Assembly (NCBI GenBank): GCA_947178315.1
Contig: CAMWXW010000021.1
Coordinates: forward strand, 1 to 8,518
Direction of reading: 5' to 3'
Source: an uncultured Desulfovibrionaceae bacterium
GTDB lineage: Bacteria > Desulfobacterota > Desulfovibrionia > Desulfovibrionales > Desulfovibrionaceae
Length of the DNA: 8,518 bases
The translations under genes were made by a program, and so were the position numbers. This document shows, one piece after another, positions 1 to 5,879 of this stretch. How positions within the stretch are numbered: the first letter of the stretch is position 1; every line of letters begins with the position of its first letter. The notes beneath the pieces were generated by a model that did no database searches, was not told the DNA's origin, and saw only the letters and a program-made list of their open reading frames with translations.

Positions 1-9
1 TGATATAAT
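1..9 (+). promoter_or_regulatory. Candidate extended -10 promoter element for glmM-murI
   Basis: The window opens with TGATATAAT, which is a perfect TATAAT hexamer at 4-9 preceded by the TGn extension. Transcription from it would start near position 16, about 45 nt upstream of the glmM start codon, a reasonable leader length. Any -35 box lies outside the window, so only half the promoter can be judged. In DNA this AT-rich a chance match is possible. Confidence 0.4.
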
Positions 10-59
10 ATCTAAGAAAATAAGAGAGAAATCATATTGTATTGTATATAAGAGATGGT

Positions 60-1412
60 ATGAAAAAATTATTTGGAACAGATGGTATTCGTGGTAAGGC
101 CAATATTAGTCCTATGACAGCAGAGCTAGCAGTACGTATTGGTTTAGCAATAGGGGCAGTATTGCCAAGAAAGAAGCAATATCCACGTGTGTTGATAGGG
201 AAAGATACTCGTATCTCAGGATATATCTTTGAAGCAGCTCTTACTTCTGGTCTATGTGCTATGGGTATAGATGTCTCCTATCTTGGACCGATTCCAACAC
301 CAGCAGTTGCATTTTTAACAGAGTCTATGAGAGCAGAGCTAGGTATTGTTATTTCTGCCTCACATAATCCATATATGGATAATGGAATTAAGTTTTTTAC
401 TGCTAAGGGCTTTAAGCTAGATGATGCTTTGGAAGAAGAAATAACACGTATTGTACTAGATGAAAATACTCAATGGAAGTATCCTGAACCGGATCATATT
501 GGGAAAGCTTCTCGTATTGTTGATGCTGGTGGACGTTATATTGTTCACTTAAAAAATTCGTTTCCTAAAGAAATAAGTCTTGAAGGTGTGCGTATTGTTC
601 TTGATTGTGCTAATGGAGCTGGATATAAATTAGCCCCTCTTCTCTTTGAAGAGCTTGGTGCAACAGTTATTCCTATTCATGTGCACCCAAATGGACTTAA
701 TATAAATGAGGGCTGTGGTTCACTCCACATGGATACAATTGCCCGTGCTGTATTAGAATATAAGGCTGATATTGGTATTGCTCTTGATGGAGATGCTGAT
801 AGAGTTCTTGTTGTTGATGAGAAAGGAACTACCCTCAATGGGGATAATATCATGGCACTATGTGCTAGCTATTTATTGGAGAAAGGAACACTCTATAAAA
901 ATACACTTGTTGCGACTGTTCAAAGTACAGTTGCTCTTGATACGTTTATGAGAGAAAGAGGTGGCTCTGTTGTCCGTACCAATGTAGGTGATAGGTATGT
1001 GATGGAAGAAATACGTACTCATGGATATACCTTTGGAGGAGAACAGTCAGGTCATATCATTTTTGCTGATTATAGTACAACAGGTGATGGTCTATTAGCA
1101 AGTTTGCAAATACTGCGTATTATGTTAGAAAAACAGAAGCCCTTATCTGAACTTGCCTCACTTTTACCCGAATCTCCTCAAGTTATGAAAAATGTAAAGG
1201 TACAGAAGAAAATTCCTTTTGATGAATTACCTCATGTCATCGAGTTAAAAAAACATATTGAGTCTCAATTAGGAGAATGTGGAAGAGTTTTATTACGCTA
1301 CTCTGGAACAGAAAATCTCTGTAGAGTGATGATTGAAGGAGATGATATACATCGGATTACAGAATATGTAGAAGAACTTGCTTCTAGTATAGAAAAAGAG
1401 TTGGGCATATAG
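60..1412 (+). CDS. glmM: Phosphoglucosamine mutase
   Basis: GlmM interconverts glucosamine-6-phosphate and glucosamine-1-phosphate in the cytoplasm, the step that feeds GlmU and hence UDP-GlcNAc for peptidoglycan and lipopolysaccharide. The 450-residue protein has all four signatures of the alpha-D-phosphohexomutase family in order: the phosphoserine loop ISASHNP with catalytic Ser101; the Mg-binding loop DGDADR at 243-248; the sugar-binding loop GGEQSGH at 326-332; and the phosphate-binding loop RYSGTEN at 413-419. The N-terminus KKLFGTDGIRG is typical of GlmM. Length is close to E. coli GlmM (445). I chose the ATG at 60 rather than an in-frame TTG at 42, because the TTG would add six residues before a family-typical start. 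The ribosome binding site is weak (AAGAGA at 50-55). Its stop codon directly abuts the murI start, so the two are almost certainly co-transcribed. Confidence 0.97.
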   Translation: MKKLFGTDGIRGKANISPMTAELAVRIGLAIGAVLPRKKQYPRVLIGKDTRISGYIFEAALTSGLCAMGIDVSYLGPIPTPAVAFLTESMRAELGIVISASHNPYMDNGIKFFTAKGFKLDDALEEEITRIVLDENTQWKYPEPDHIGKASRIVDAGGRYIVHLKNSFPKEISLEGVRIVLDCANGAGYKLAPLLFEELGATVIPIHVHPNGLNINEGCGSLHMDTIARAVLEYKADIGIALDGDADRVLVVDEKGTTLNGDNIMALCASYLLEKGTLYKNTLVATVQSTVALDTFMRERGGSVVRTNVGDRYVMEEIRTHGYTFGGEQSGHIIFADYSTTGDGLLASLQILRIMLEKQKPLSELASLLPESPQVMKNVKVQKKIPFDELPHVIELKKHIESQLGECGRVLLRYSGTENLCRVMIEGDDIHRITEYVEELASSIEKELGI

Positions 1413-2174
1413 ATGTCTTCGCCTATTGGTATTATCGATTCTGGTGTTGGGGGATTGACTGTACTTAAAGAAATTGTCGCTGTATTGCCTCATCAACACT
1501 ACATATATTGTGCTGATACAAAGCATGTTCCTTATGGTGAAAAATCTATAAAAGAGCTTGTTGAACTTGTAAAGCATACTGTACAATATCTTGTGAACCA
1601 GAATGTCTCTCTTATTGTCATAGCATGCAATACAGTGAGTGGAGCTGTTCTTACAGAAATAGAAAAAGAGTATCCTCATATCACCTTTATACAAATGATA
1701 CAACATGGATTACAAGGTGTAACAAAATATAGTCCAAACTCTGTGGGAGTACTTGCAACGCAATCTACTATACGAGAAGGAACATATATAAAACGGCTTT
1801 TAGAATATTTTCCTTATGCTTCTATACAAGCACTTCCTGCTCCTCAGCTTGTCCTGTGGGCTGAACAAGGTAATATATGTGGAGGTGATGTAGAATCATA
1901 TATTCAAACGCTATATCGAGATTTTCGTGTACAGCCAGACTTACTTATTCTTGCATGCACTCATTTTCCATATTTTATGCAGATATTCTCTACCGTAGTC
2001 TCACAATATACTCATATCTACAATCCGGCTTCTTCTATAGCACAGTATATTGTGTCTCTAGTAGAACCATTAGATACAGTGCAATCAGTTGTATCTCCTC
2101 CCAATATTGATTGGTATATTACTGGAAAAAGTGATATTGTCTATACTCTTGCATCACAGCAAGGCTTACTTTAA
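1413..2174 (+). CDS. murI: Glutamate racemase
   Basis: MurI converts L-glutamate to D-glutamate, the second residue of the peptidoglycan stem peptide (the substrate of MurD), without a cofactor by a two-cysteine mechanism. The 253-residue protein has the N-terminal IDSGVGGLTV at 8-17, the DTKHVPYG loop at 35-42 (a Lys-His variant of the usual D-x-A-x-x-PYG), the first catalytic cysteine Cys72 in ACNTVSG, and the second, Cys182, in ACTHFPY with His184. Both acid-base cysteines are present, so it should be active. Length is in the normal range of about 250-280. The ATG follows the glmM stop codon with no intervening base, which suggests translational coupling; GAGTTGGG inside the glmM end may serve as ribosome binding site. 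It ends 4 nt before the stop of htpX on the other strand, so its terminator must lie inside htpX or be absent. Confidence 0.96.
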   Translation: MSSPIGIIDSGVGGLTVLKEIVAVLPHQHYIYCADTKHVPYGEKSIKELVELVKHTVQYLVNQNVSLIVIACNTVSGAVLTEIEKEYPHITFIQMIQHGLQGVTKYSPNSVGVLATQSTIREGTYIKRLLEYFPYASIQALPAPQLVLWAEQGNICGGDVESYIQTLYRDFRVQPDLLILACTHFPYFMQIFSTVVSQYTHIYNPASSIAQYIVSLVEPLDTVQSVVSPPNIDWYITGKSDIVYTLASQQGLL

Positions 2175-2178
2175 CTGC

Positions 2179-3027
2179 TTATTTATGTGCCTTTGCTTGT
2201 AGTCTTTTGATTCTTTCTTCTGTAGGTGGGTGTGTACTAAATAGTGAATGAAGACCTTGTGAACTAAGAGGTGATATAATAAATAAATGTGCTGTTGCAT
2301 CTGTTGCTTGTAAGTGTCCTCTTTGAGCATACTCCTGAATTTTGTATAGGGCTGAAGCGAGATCGTTTGGATTACCATGAAAATCTGAACCTGTATCATC
2401 TGCAAGATATTCTCGTGAGCGAGAAATCGCAAACTGAATTAATGTCGCTGCAAGTGGTGCAAGAATTGATAGGATAAGCATATGTATTCCATTTGTATTC
2501 CCTTCGCTATCAGATGAGCGACTTCCAAATAGTGCTGTAAATTGAAGCATATTCGCAAGAGATACTATACTAGATGCTATGATAGCTGTAATAGTTTGTA
2601 TGAGCGTGTCTCGATTGGCTATATGACCTAATTCATGTCCCATAACAGCACATATTTCTTCGGGTGTGAGTAATGTAAGTAATCCTTTAGTCAGAACGAT
2701 AACTCCATGTTCTGGACTTCTTCCTGTTGCAAAAGCGTTAGGTATAGACTCTTCTATGAGATAAAGAGAAGGCATTGGTATATTTGCTTTGTATGCCATA
2801 GTTTGTAATGAAGTATATAAGAGAGGGGCATCTTCTTGTGTAATAGGCTGTGCATTATACATCTTAAGAATGATGCTATCTGAGTACCAATATGAGGTAA
2901 GATTTATTAGTAATGCAAGCACTGTTGCTATAATCACTCCTCCCATTCCTCCAAGAACTCCACCTATACATATGAGAATTCCTGAGAGAAGAACTAATAG
3001 GAAGAATGTTTTGAATTGAGATGTCAT
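2179..3027 (-). CDS. htpX: Membrane zinc metalloprotease HtpX (M48 family)
   Basis: HtpX is an inner-membrane protease that degrades misfolded membrane proteins, overlapping with FtsH. The 282-residue protein has two N-terminal hydrophobic segments (about 7-27 and 29-47), then the catalytic domain with the HEXXH motif HELGH at 131-135 (zinc ligands His131 and His135, general base Glu132) and the downstream ligand Glu206 in SREYLAD. Two further hydrophobic stretches (about 145-165 and 182-200) flank the active-site segment. NAFATG at 97-102 and the C-terminal FSTHPPTEERI at 263-273 are also classic HtpX motifs. Length matches the family (about 280-295). The start is supported by a strong ribosome binding site, TAAGGAG on the minus strand at 3034-3040, six bases upstream. 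It is convergent with murI and divergent from the phage-like genes. Confidence 0.96.
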   Translation of the reverse strand: MTSQFKTFFLLVLLSGILICIGGVLGGMGGVIIATVLALLINLTSYWYSDSIILKMYNAQPITQEDAPLLYTSLQTMAYKANIPMPSLYLIEESIPNAFATGRSPEHGVIVLTKGLLTLLTPEEICAVMGHELGHIANRDTLIQTITAIIASSIVSLANMLQFTALFGSRSSDSEGNTNGIHMLILSILAPLAATLIQFAISRSREYLADDTGSDFHGNPNDLASALYKIQEYAQRGHLQATDATAHLFIISPLSSQGLHSLFSTHPPTEERIKRLQAKAHK

Positions 3028-3063
3028 CTTATTCTCCTTAATGAATGATATTGATATATACTG

Positions 3064-3092
3064 AGTATGATATCTAAAATAGTCTTGTGCAA
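3064..3092 (-). promoter_or_regulatory. Weak candidate promoter for htpX
   Basis: Read on the minus strand, TTGCAC (3087-3092) and CATACT (3064-3069) are 17 bases apart, an ideal spacing, and would start transcription about 30 nt upstream of the htpX start codon. Each hexamer matches the sigma-70 consensus only partly (3 of 6 and 4 of 6). Placement rather than sequence quality is the main support. Confidence 0.25.
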
Positions 3093-3118
3093 CGTTACTA
3101 TAGTAGTTTTATTATAAT
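3085..3118 (+). promoter_or_regulatory. Candidate promoter for the phage-like head genes
   Basis: TATAAT at 3113-3118, overlapped by TATTAT at 3110-3115, follows a possible -35 TTGTGC at 3085-3090 with a 19-nt gap to the overlapping TATTAT. That spacing is longer than ideal, so the -35 is doubtful. A perfect 10-bp palindrome, TACTATAGTA (3096-3105), lies between the two elements, where a repressor could block polymerase. The start would be near 3125, leaving a leader of about 160 nt before the first head gene. The -35 region overlaps the candidate htpX promoter on the other strand. Confidence 0.35.
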
Positions 3119-3140
3119 ACATTGCGCTCTCCATTTCAAT

Positions 3141-3220
3141 ATAGAGAATCTCTATCCCTCTCTGTTTAGAGGCGTTCTTCCTTTGAATATCTTCTCTAAA
3201 GAGATTATAGCGTATGCTAT
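3141..3220 (+). repeat. Run of four short inverted repeats in the leader of the head genes
   Basis: Four back-to-back dyads lie within 80 nt: ATAGAGA/TCTCTAT (3141-3155, 1-nt centre); CCTCT/AGAGG (3157-3172, 6-nt loop); TCTCT/AGAGA (3193-3204, 2-nt centre); and ATAGC/GCTAT (3207-3220, 4-nt loop). Those with near-zero loops are better as protein-binding dyads in DNA than as RNA hairpins; the CCTCT and ATAGC pairs could form small RNA stems. No T-run follows any of them, so they are not ordinary intrinsic terminators. Function is unknown; operators or leader RNA structure are the natural guesses. Confidence 0.45.
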
Positions 3221-3257
3221 CCCCTTACAATTCAAATTCTTTTTGATACATTCCCCC

Positions 3258-3283
3258 TTGTTGTAACAACAACGAGAGGAGGT
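3258..3283 (+). promoter_or_regulatory. Palindrome plus very strong ribosome binding site of the first head gene
   Basis: A perfect dyad, TTGTTGT-A-ACAACAA (3258-3272), sits directly upstream of AGGAGGT (3277-3283), a full Shine-Dalgarno match four bases before the ATG at 3288. Five C residues (3253-3257) precede the dyad. The position suggests control of translation initiation or an operator, and the strong site implies the head genes are translated efficiently when transcribed. The dyad and site are seen directly; the regulatory role is inferred. Confidence 0.5.
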
Positions 3284-3287
3284 AGAA

Positions 3288-3770
3288 ATGGATTTTAATA
3301 CGACGTTACAAGAATCAGAGAGTAATCCACGCTATGAAGAGTATAATATTTCTCTTCGAGATGATGCAGACCTCGGATTCAAACAACGCTTTATCTATCA
3401 TTGCGTAGAGCATGATATCCCCGAAGAATACGCACAATTATTTGTCGATTTCTTACAAGAAGAGCAACAGAATATTTTAGATAACGCAAGTAAGATTTCT
3501 GAAAAAATATTGCGAGAACGCTGGGGGAATCGCTATAGAGCTTGTGTTAATAGAGCAAAGCAAGCGGTTATAGCATTAGATAGACAGTTAGAAGGGCGTT
3601 TAATCCCATTTTTTGAAGAGGGATATGGTAATCACCCTGTTCTAATAGAGATGTTAGCTTTTATTGGTTCAACAATGGAAGAAGATTCTATTGCAATGCC
3701 AGTTAAAGGCTTTCATGCGGATAAGGCAATGAGTACAGAAGAATTTTTAACTAAAGTAGTTTTTAAGTAG
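3288..3770 (+). CDS. Phage capsid scaffold-like protein
   Basis: This 160-residue, charged, largely helical protein sits directly before the capsid gene, where scaffolds of podovirus head modules are encoded. Its second half resembles the C-terminal region of those proteins: RERWGNRY at 76-83 is followed by a helix (about 84-105) and then GYGNHPVLIEMLAFIG at 112-127 with an acidic tail (EED, 131-133), matching the remembered pattern of a WG motif, a GNHP-leucine motif and an acidic end. Scaffolds guide capsid protein into a prohead and then leave. At 160 residues it seems short, since relatives as I recall them are often 250 or more with a long acidic N-terminal half, so this could be a reduced version or a small head-assembly protein of another kind. 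The start is fixed by AGGAGGT. The next gene begins 12 nt downstream. Confidence 0.62.
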   Translation: MDFNTTLQESESNPRYEEYNISLRDDADLGFKQRFIYHCVEHDIPEEYAQLFVDFLQEEQQNILDNASKISEKILRERWGNRYRACVNRAKQAVIALDRQLEGRLIPFFEEGYGNHPVLIEMLAFIGSTMEEDSIAMPVKGFHADKAMSTEEFLTKVVFK

Positions 3771-3782
3771 AGGGATATCAGA

Positions 3783-4691
3783 ATGAAAACATTAAAAGAT
3801 ATAGCAGCACAATATGCTAAAAAACAACCACAACAAGTGGATACATTAACTGAAGAAGCTCCTATTTTAGCTCGTATTCCTTTTATAGAAGCAAGTCATG
3901 ATTTATGGAATCTCTATGAGGAAGTGACTCATATAAATGGTGCTGGATTTGTTGATATGAATGCACCACTCCCTACAGTTGATGTTGGAACAACCTTACA
4001 GAAAGTAGATTTAGCAATACTTGGTGGTGAGATTGAAGTTCCTGAAGATACTGCAACTCTCTTTGGCGGTCATCAAAAGTACTTTGCGAAGATGATGCCT
4101 AAAATTTTGAGAAGAAGTGGTATGACAGCAGAACATAGAATACTCTATGACAACTTTAGAAAATATGCAATCGATGAAAAGAATCTCATCGATGCTGGAG
4201 GAGAAGGTACTGGACTTACTTCAATTCTTGCTATTCGCTTTGTGGAAGGTGAAACATCTGGATTATTTAGTCCAAAATGTTTCCAGCGAGGAGATATATT
4301 AAATACAACTGCAATCAATAACGGTGCATTGTATAAATCTACTTCAAAAGCTCATAGTAACGTCTTGGTATATGGATTACGTATGAAGGCATATCTAGGA
4401 ATACAGATAGCTAATAGAAGTACTGTTGCTACAATAGTAAATATAGCTAAAGATACTATTCCTACACCTACTATGATTGATGATCTTCTTGCCAATGTCC
4501 GTGCACAATCATCTAACACTATCTTATGTATGCACGAGAAGATGAGAACTGCATTGCTACGACATAAAGCAGATTCTATGTATATCAGTGCTGAAAATAC
4601 AGATCTCAATAGATATATAACTCATTGGAATGGCATTCCTGTGATAACATCATATACATTTAGTTTAGATGAAGAACAAGTGATAGCATAA
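3783..4691 (+). CDS. Phage major capsid protein, epsilon15 gp7-like
   Basis: This 302-residue protein would form the icosahedral shell and is expected to adopt the HK97 fold. The pattern of the gp7-type capsid family is followed through its length: an N-terminal MKTLKDIAAQYA helix; PFIEASHDLWNLYEEV (33-48) and a DMNAPLPTVDVGTTLQKVD stretch (58-76) in the region that is usually 'lP...r..N.gv..s.s...qv'; a long helical region (95-135); EGETSGLFSPKCFQRGD (155-171); GLRMKAYLGIQIANRSTVATIVNI (198-221), corresponding to the family's 'w..Gl.v.d.r.v.ri.NI'; and the C-terminal GIPVITSYTFSLDEEQVI (284-301), corresponding to 'GiPvr..dai...Ea.v'. It carries no obvious protease domain or cleavage signal. 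Ribosome binding site AGAGGGA lies six bases before the ATG. Assignment is by pattern memory; a profile search would settle it. Confidence 0.82.
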   Translation: MKTLKDIAAQYAKKQPQQVDTLTEEAPILARIPFIEASHDLWNLYEEVTHINGAGFVDMNAPLPTVDVGTTLQKVDLAILGGEIEVPEDTATLFGGHQKYFAKMMPKILRRSGMTAEHRILYDNFRKYAIDEKNLIDAGGEGTGLTSILAIRFVEGETSGLFSPKCFQRGDILNTTAINNGALYKSTSKAHSNVLVYGLRMKAYLGIQIANRSTVATIVNIAKDTIPTPTMIDDLLANVRAQSSNTILCMHEKMRTALLRHKADSMYISAENTDLNRYITHWNGIPVITSYTFSLDEEQVIA

Positions 4692-4721
4692 ATATAACTA
4701 TATTATATAAAGGAACATGGT

Positions 4722-5126
4722 ATGTATAAACACACACTTACTATAGCTGATCAATATCTAGCAAAAGAGCAAGAGCTCCCTAAAAATAAGACTGTAGAAG
4801 GAAATGGAACTCCTCTCCACCTTGGAGGAGGAATTGGTGGAATGGTAGAACTTGTTATGGTTGCAACAAAAGAGTGTACTCTACCTGCATCTGCTTCCAT
4901 CACATTAGAGTTACTCGAATCAGAAGAGGTAGATGGAACTTATACAAAAGCTCCAATTACAAGCACAATCCATTCAACACAACTAAAGAAATGGAATAAA
5001 GGCGATTGCATTATGAGATTACCTCTTTCTTCATATGCCAAGCCTTTTATTAAAGCTTCTATCTCTACTACAAATGCAAATGTACAAGGCACTGTCTCTG
5101 TCATTCCATCGTATCTCCCAAGATAA
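4722..5126 (+). CDS. Capsid decoration (cement) protein, Bbp16-like
   Basis: The 134-residue protein looks beta-rich and follows the capsid gene, the position of Bbp16-type capsid-stabilising proteins. It opens with a short polar segment (MYKHTLTIADQYLAKEQ) of the kind these proteins have ('D..l.lsd.Qa'), then a Gly-rich turn at 35-40, a hydrophobic strand MVELVMVATKE (41-51), TITLELLESEEVDGTY-type strands (about 59-75) that resemble the 'vtf.l.tsd...' stretch, and IMRLPL (97-102) near the family's 'lPLp' strand. Such proteins bind the outside or the subunit joints of the expanded head. Ribosome binding site AGGAA (4711-4715) precedes the ATG; an overlapping ATG five bases upstream is out of frame and closes after nine codons. 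Family membership is moderately sure; the structural role also rests on context. Confidence 0.6.
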   Translation: MYKHTLTIADQYLAKEQELPKNKTVEGNGTPLHLGGGIGGMVELVMVATKECTLPASASITLELLESEEVDGTYTKAPITSTIHSTQLKKWNKGDCIMRLPLSSYAKPFIKASISTTNANVQGTVSVIPSYLPR

Positions 5127-5141
5127 TCGTATTCTATAAAT

Positions 5142-5206
5142 ATTGATATGGTATGGAAGTATCTATATGCTCTACTGTATATATCTACTTCTCTATGCCA
5201 TATCAA
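5142..5206 (+). repeat. Long interrupted hairpin between decoration and adaptor genes
   Basis: A perfect 10-bp stem, ATTGATATGG (5142-5151) with CCATATCAAT (5197-5206), continues inward with four pairs including two G-T wobbles, a 2-nt bulge and a further 6-bp stem GAAGTA (5156-5161) with TACTTC (5186-5191). The AT-rich apical loop could pair further. A short T-containing run, CCTCTATTTTTAT, follows at 5207-5219. It could act as a leaky terminator, an RNA processing site setting the ratio of capsid to adaptor, or a protein-binding site. The pairing is clear; the function is open. Confidence 0.6.
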
Positions 5207-5238
5207 TCCTCTATTTTTATTAACAGAAAGGGGCTATA

Positions 5239-5796
5239 ATGAAAAATGAAATAGCAATATGCAACAGAGCATTAGCTTATTTAGGACTTGCTTCTATATC
5301 TTCTTTTGAACAACACTCACGTGAAGCAGAATTGTTACAAGGAATATATCCTACCTTACGAGATGAACTTTTAGAATCATTTGACTTTTCCTTTGCTACA
5401 AAAATAGAGAGGTTAGCACATTTAGAAAATAAAGCTATTACTGATAAACATTATGTATATCAACTCCCTATGTATTGCTTACGGGTGAGGGAAGTCTTTA
5501 CTCAAGAAGAATATCTCTTTGCTAATGCACGTACTATTTGGTCTGTGAGTCCTGAACTCATTGTTGAAATGACTGTACAGATCAGTGATATGTCTGTTTG
5601 TTCTTCTCTCTTCATAGAAGCTCTTGCGTGTCGAATTGCAAGTGCGACAGCTGTACCTCTTACTGGAAATACGACGCTCAGTACAGAGTATTATAAACGA
5701 TATCTTATTACCTTTGAGGAAGCTCAACGTATCGATCAAATCCCTAAAGAAGATATAGCTGTGGAACGAGATTGGATTCTTGCACGAAAAATCTAG
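5239..5796 (+). CDS. Head-tail adaptor protein, T7 gp11 / tail tubular protein A-like
   Basis: This 185-residue protein matches the family of adaptors that form the ring joining the portal to the short tail of podoviruses. The N-terminus is diagnostic: EIAICNRALAYLGLASISSF (4-23) for 'I.I.NrAL..lG...I.Sl', then HSREAELLQGIYPTLRDELLESFDFSFA (26-53) for 's..A......Y...RD.lL..hpW.FA', with ERLA at 57-60. YQLPMYCLRVREV (74-86) is the usual 'Y.LP.DcLRv..V'. Near the end, FIEALACRIASATAVPLTGN (125-144) and YYKRYLITFEEAQRIDQ (151-167) match the C-terminal helices. Length is close to T7 gp11 (196). Ribosome binding site AAAGGGG (5227-5233) is five bases before the ATG. It is the last phage gene visible: the portal it should bind and the nozzle and fibre genes that normally follow are absent here. 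Confidence 0.88.
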   Translation: MKNEIAICNRALAYLGLASISSFEQHSREAELLQGIYPTLRDELLESFDFSFATKIERLAHLENKAITDKHYVYQLPMYCLRVREVFTQEEYLFANARTIWSVSPELIVEMTVQISDMSVCSSLFIEALACRIASATAVPLTGNTTLSTEYYKRYLITFEEAQRIDQIPKEDIAVERDWILARKI

Positions 5797-5834
5797 GGTA
5801 GTATCTCCTATGGATAGAAAGAATACTGTATACA

Positions 5835-5869
5835 CTGCAGAGGAAGAAATGTAGAATCTTCTTCTGTAG
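5835..5869. terminator. Candidate bidirectional terminator hairpin
   Basis: A continuous 13-bp stem pairs CTGCAGAGGAAGA (5835-5847) with TCTTCTTCTGTAG (5857-5869), with two G-U wobbles on the plus-strand RNA and a 9-nt loop. It sits between the convergent adaptor and AlkD-type genes, as expected for a shared terminator. The downstream T-run is poor on both strands (CTTATTTCTAT on plus), so it may work weakly or be a stabilising 3' end rather than a classic intrinsic terminator. Confidence 0.55.
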
Positions 5870-5879
5870 AGACTTATTT

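Larger units (their letters stand above)
3288..5796 (+). mobile_element. Phage-derived podovirus head gene module (four genes)
   Basis: Four consecutive plus-strand genes read as scaffold-like, major capsid, capsid decoration and head-tail adaptor proteins, the usual gene order of the structural module of short-tailed phages such as the epsilon15/Bbp group. All are open without frameshifts and have good ribosome binding sites. Absent from the block and its flanks are terminase, portal, tail, lysis, integrase, repressor and replication genes. The flanks are htpX and an AlkD-type gene, and no tRNA or direct-repeat attachment site is seen at the edges. The module shares the AT-rich composition of its neighbours, which argues against very recent arrival from a different-GC source. 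It could be a prophage remnant, a domesticated particle locus or part of a satellite. Confidence 0.75.

Noticed and set aside
42..59. Upstream in-frame TTG start for glmM adding six residues
   Set aside because: The ATG at 60 gives the family-typical N-terminus, and the extension has no counterpart in other GlmM proteins.
1293..1706. Minus-strand open frame of 137 codons across the glmM-murI junction
   Set aside because: It is antisense to two certain genes, its translation is rich in Tyr, Phe, Ile, Cys and Ser as expected from a reversed AT-rich frame, and it matches no family.
3214..3246. A 10-codon open frame in the head-gene leader, considered as an attenuation leader peptide
   Set aside because: There is no ribosome binding site, no run of a regulatory amino acid, and no terminator/antiterminator pair clearly tied to it.
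5479..5835. Minus-strand open frame of 118 codons opposite the adaptor gene
   Set aside because: It is antisense to a well-supported phage adaptor and has low-complexity, Ser- and Phe-rich composition with no motif.
5810..5854. A 14-codon open frame (ATG at 5810) just after the adaptor gene, considered as the truncated start of the next phage gene
   Set aside because: It has no Shine-Dalgarno sequence, its end lies inside the terminator-like hairpin, and 14 codons carry no recognisable similarity. It remains a faint possibility as a deletion remnant.
3028..5879. Search for phage attachment sites or tRNA remnants at the edges of the head module
   Set aside because: I saw no tRNA-like segment and no convincing direct repeat shared by the two flanks, so no att site is annotated.
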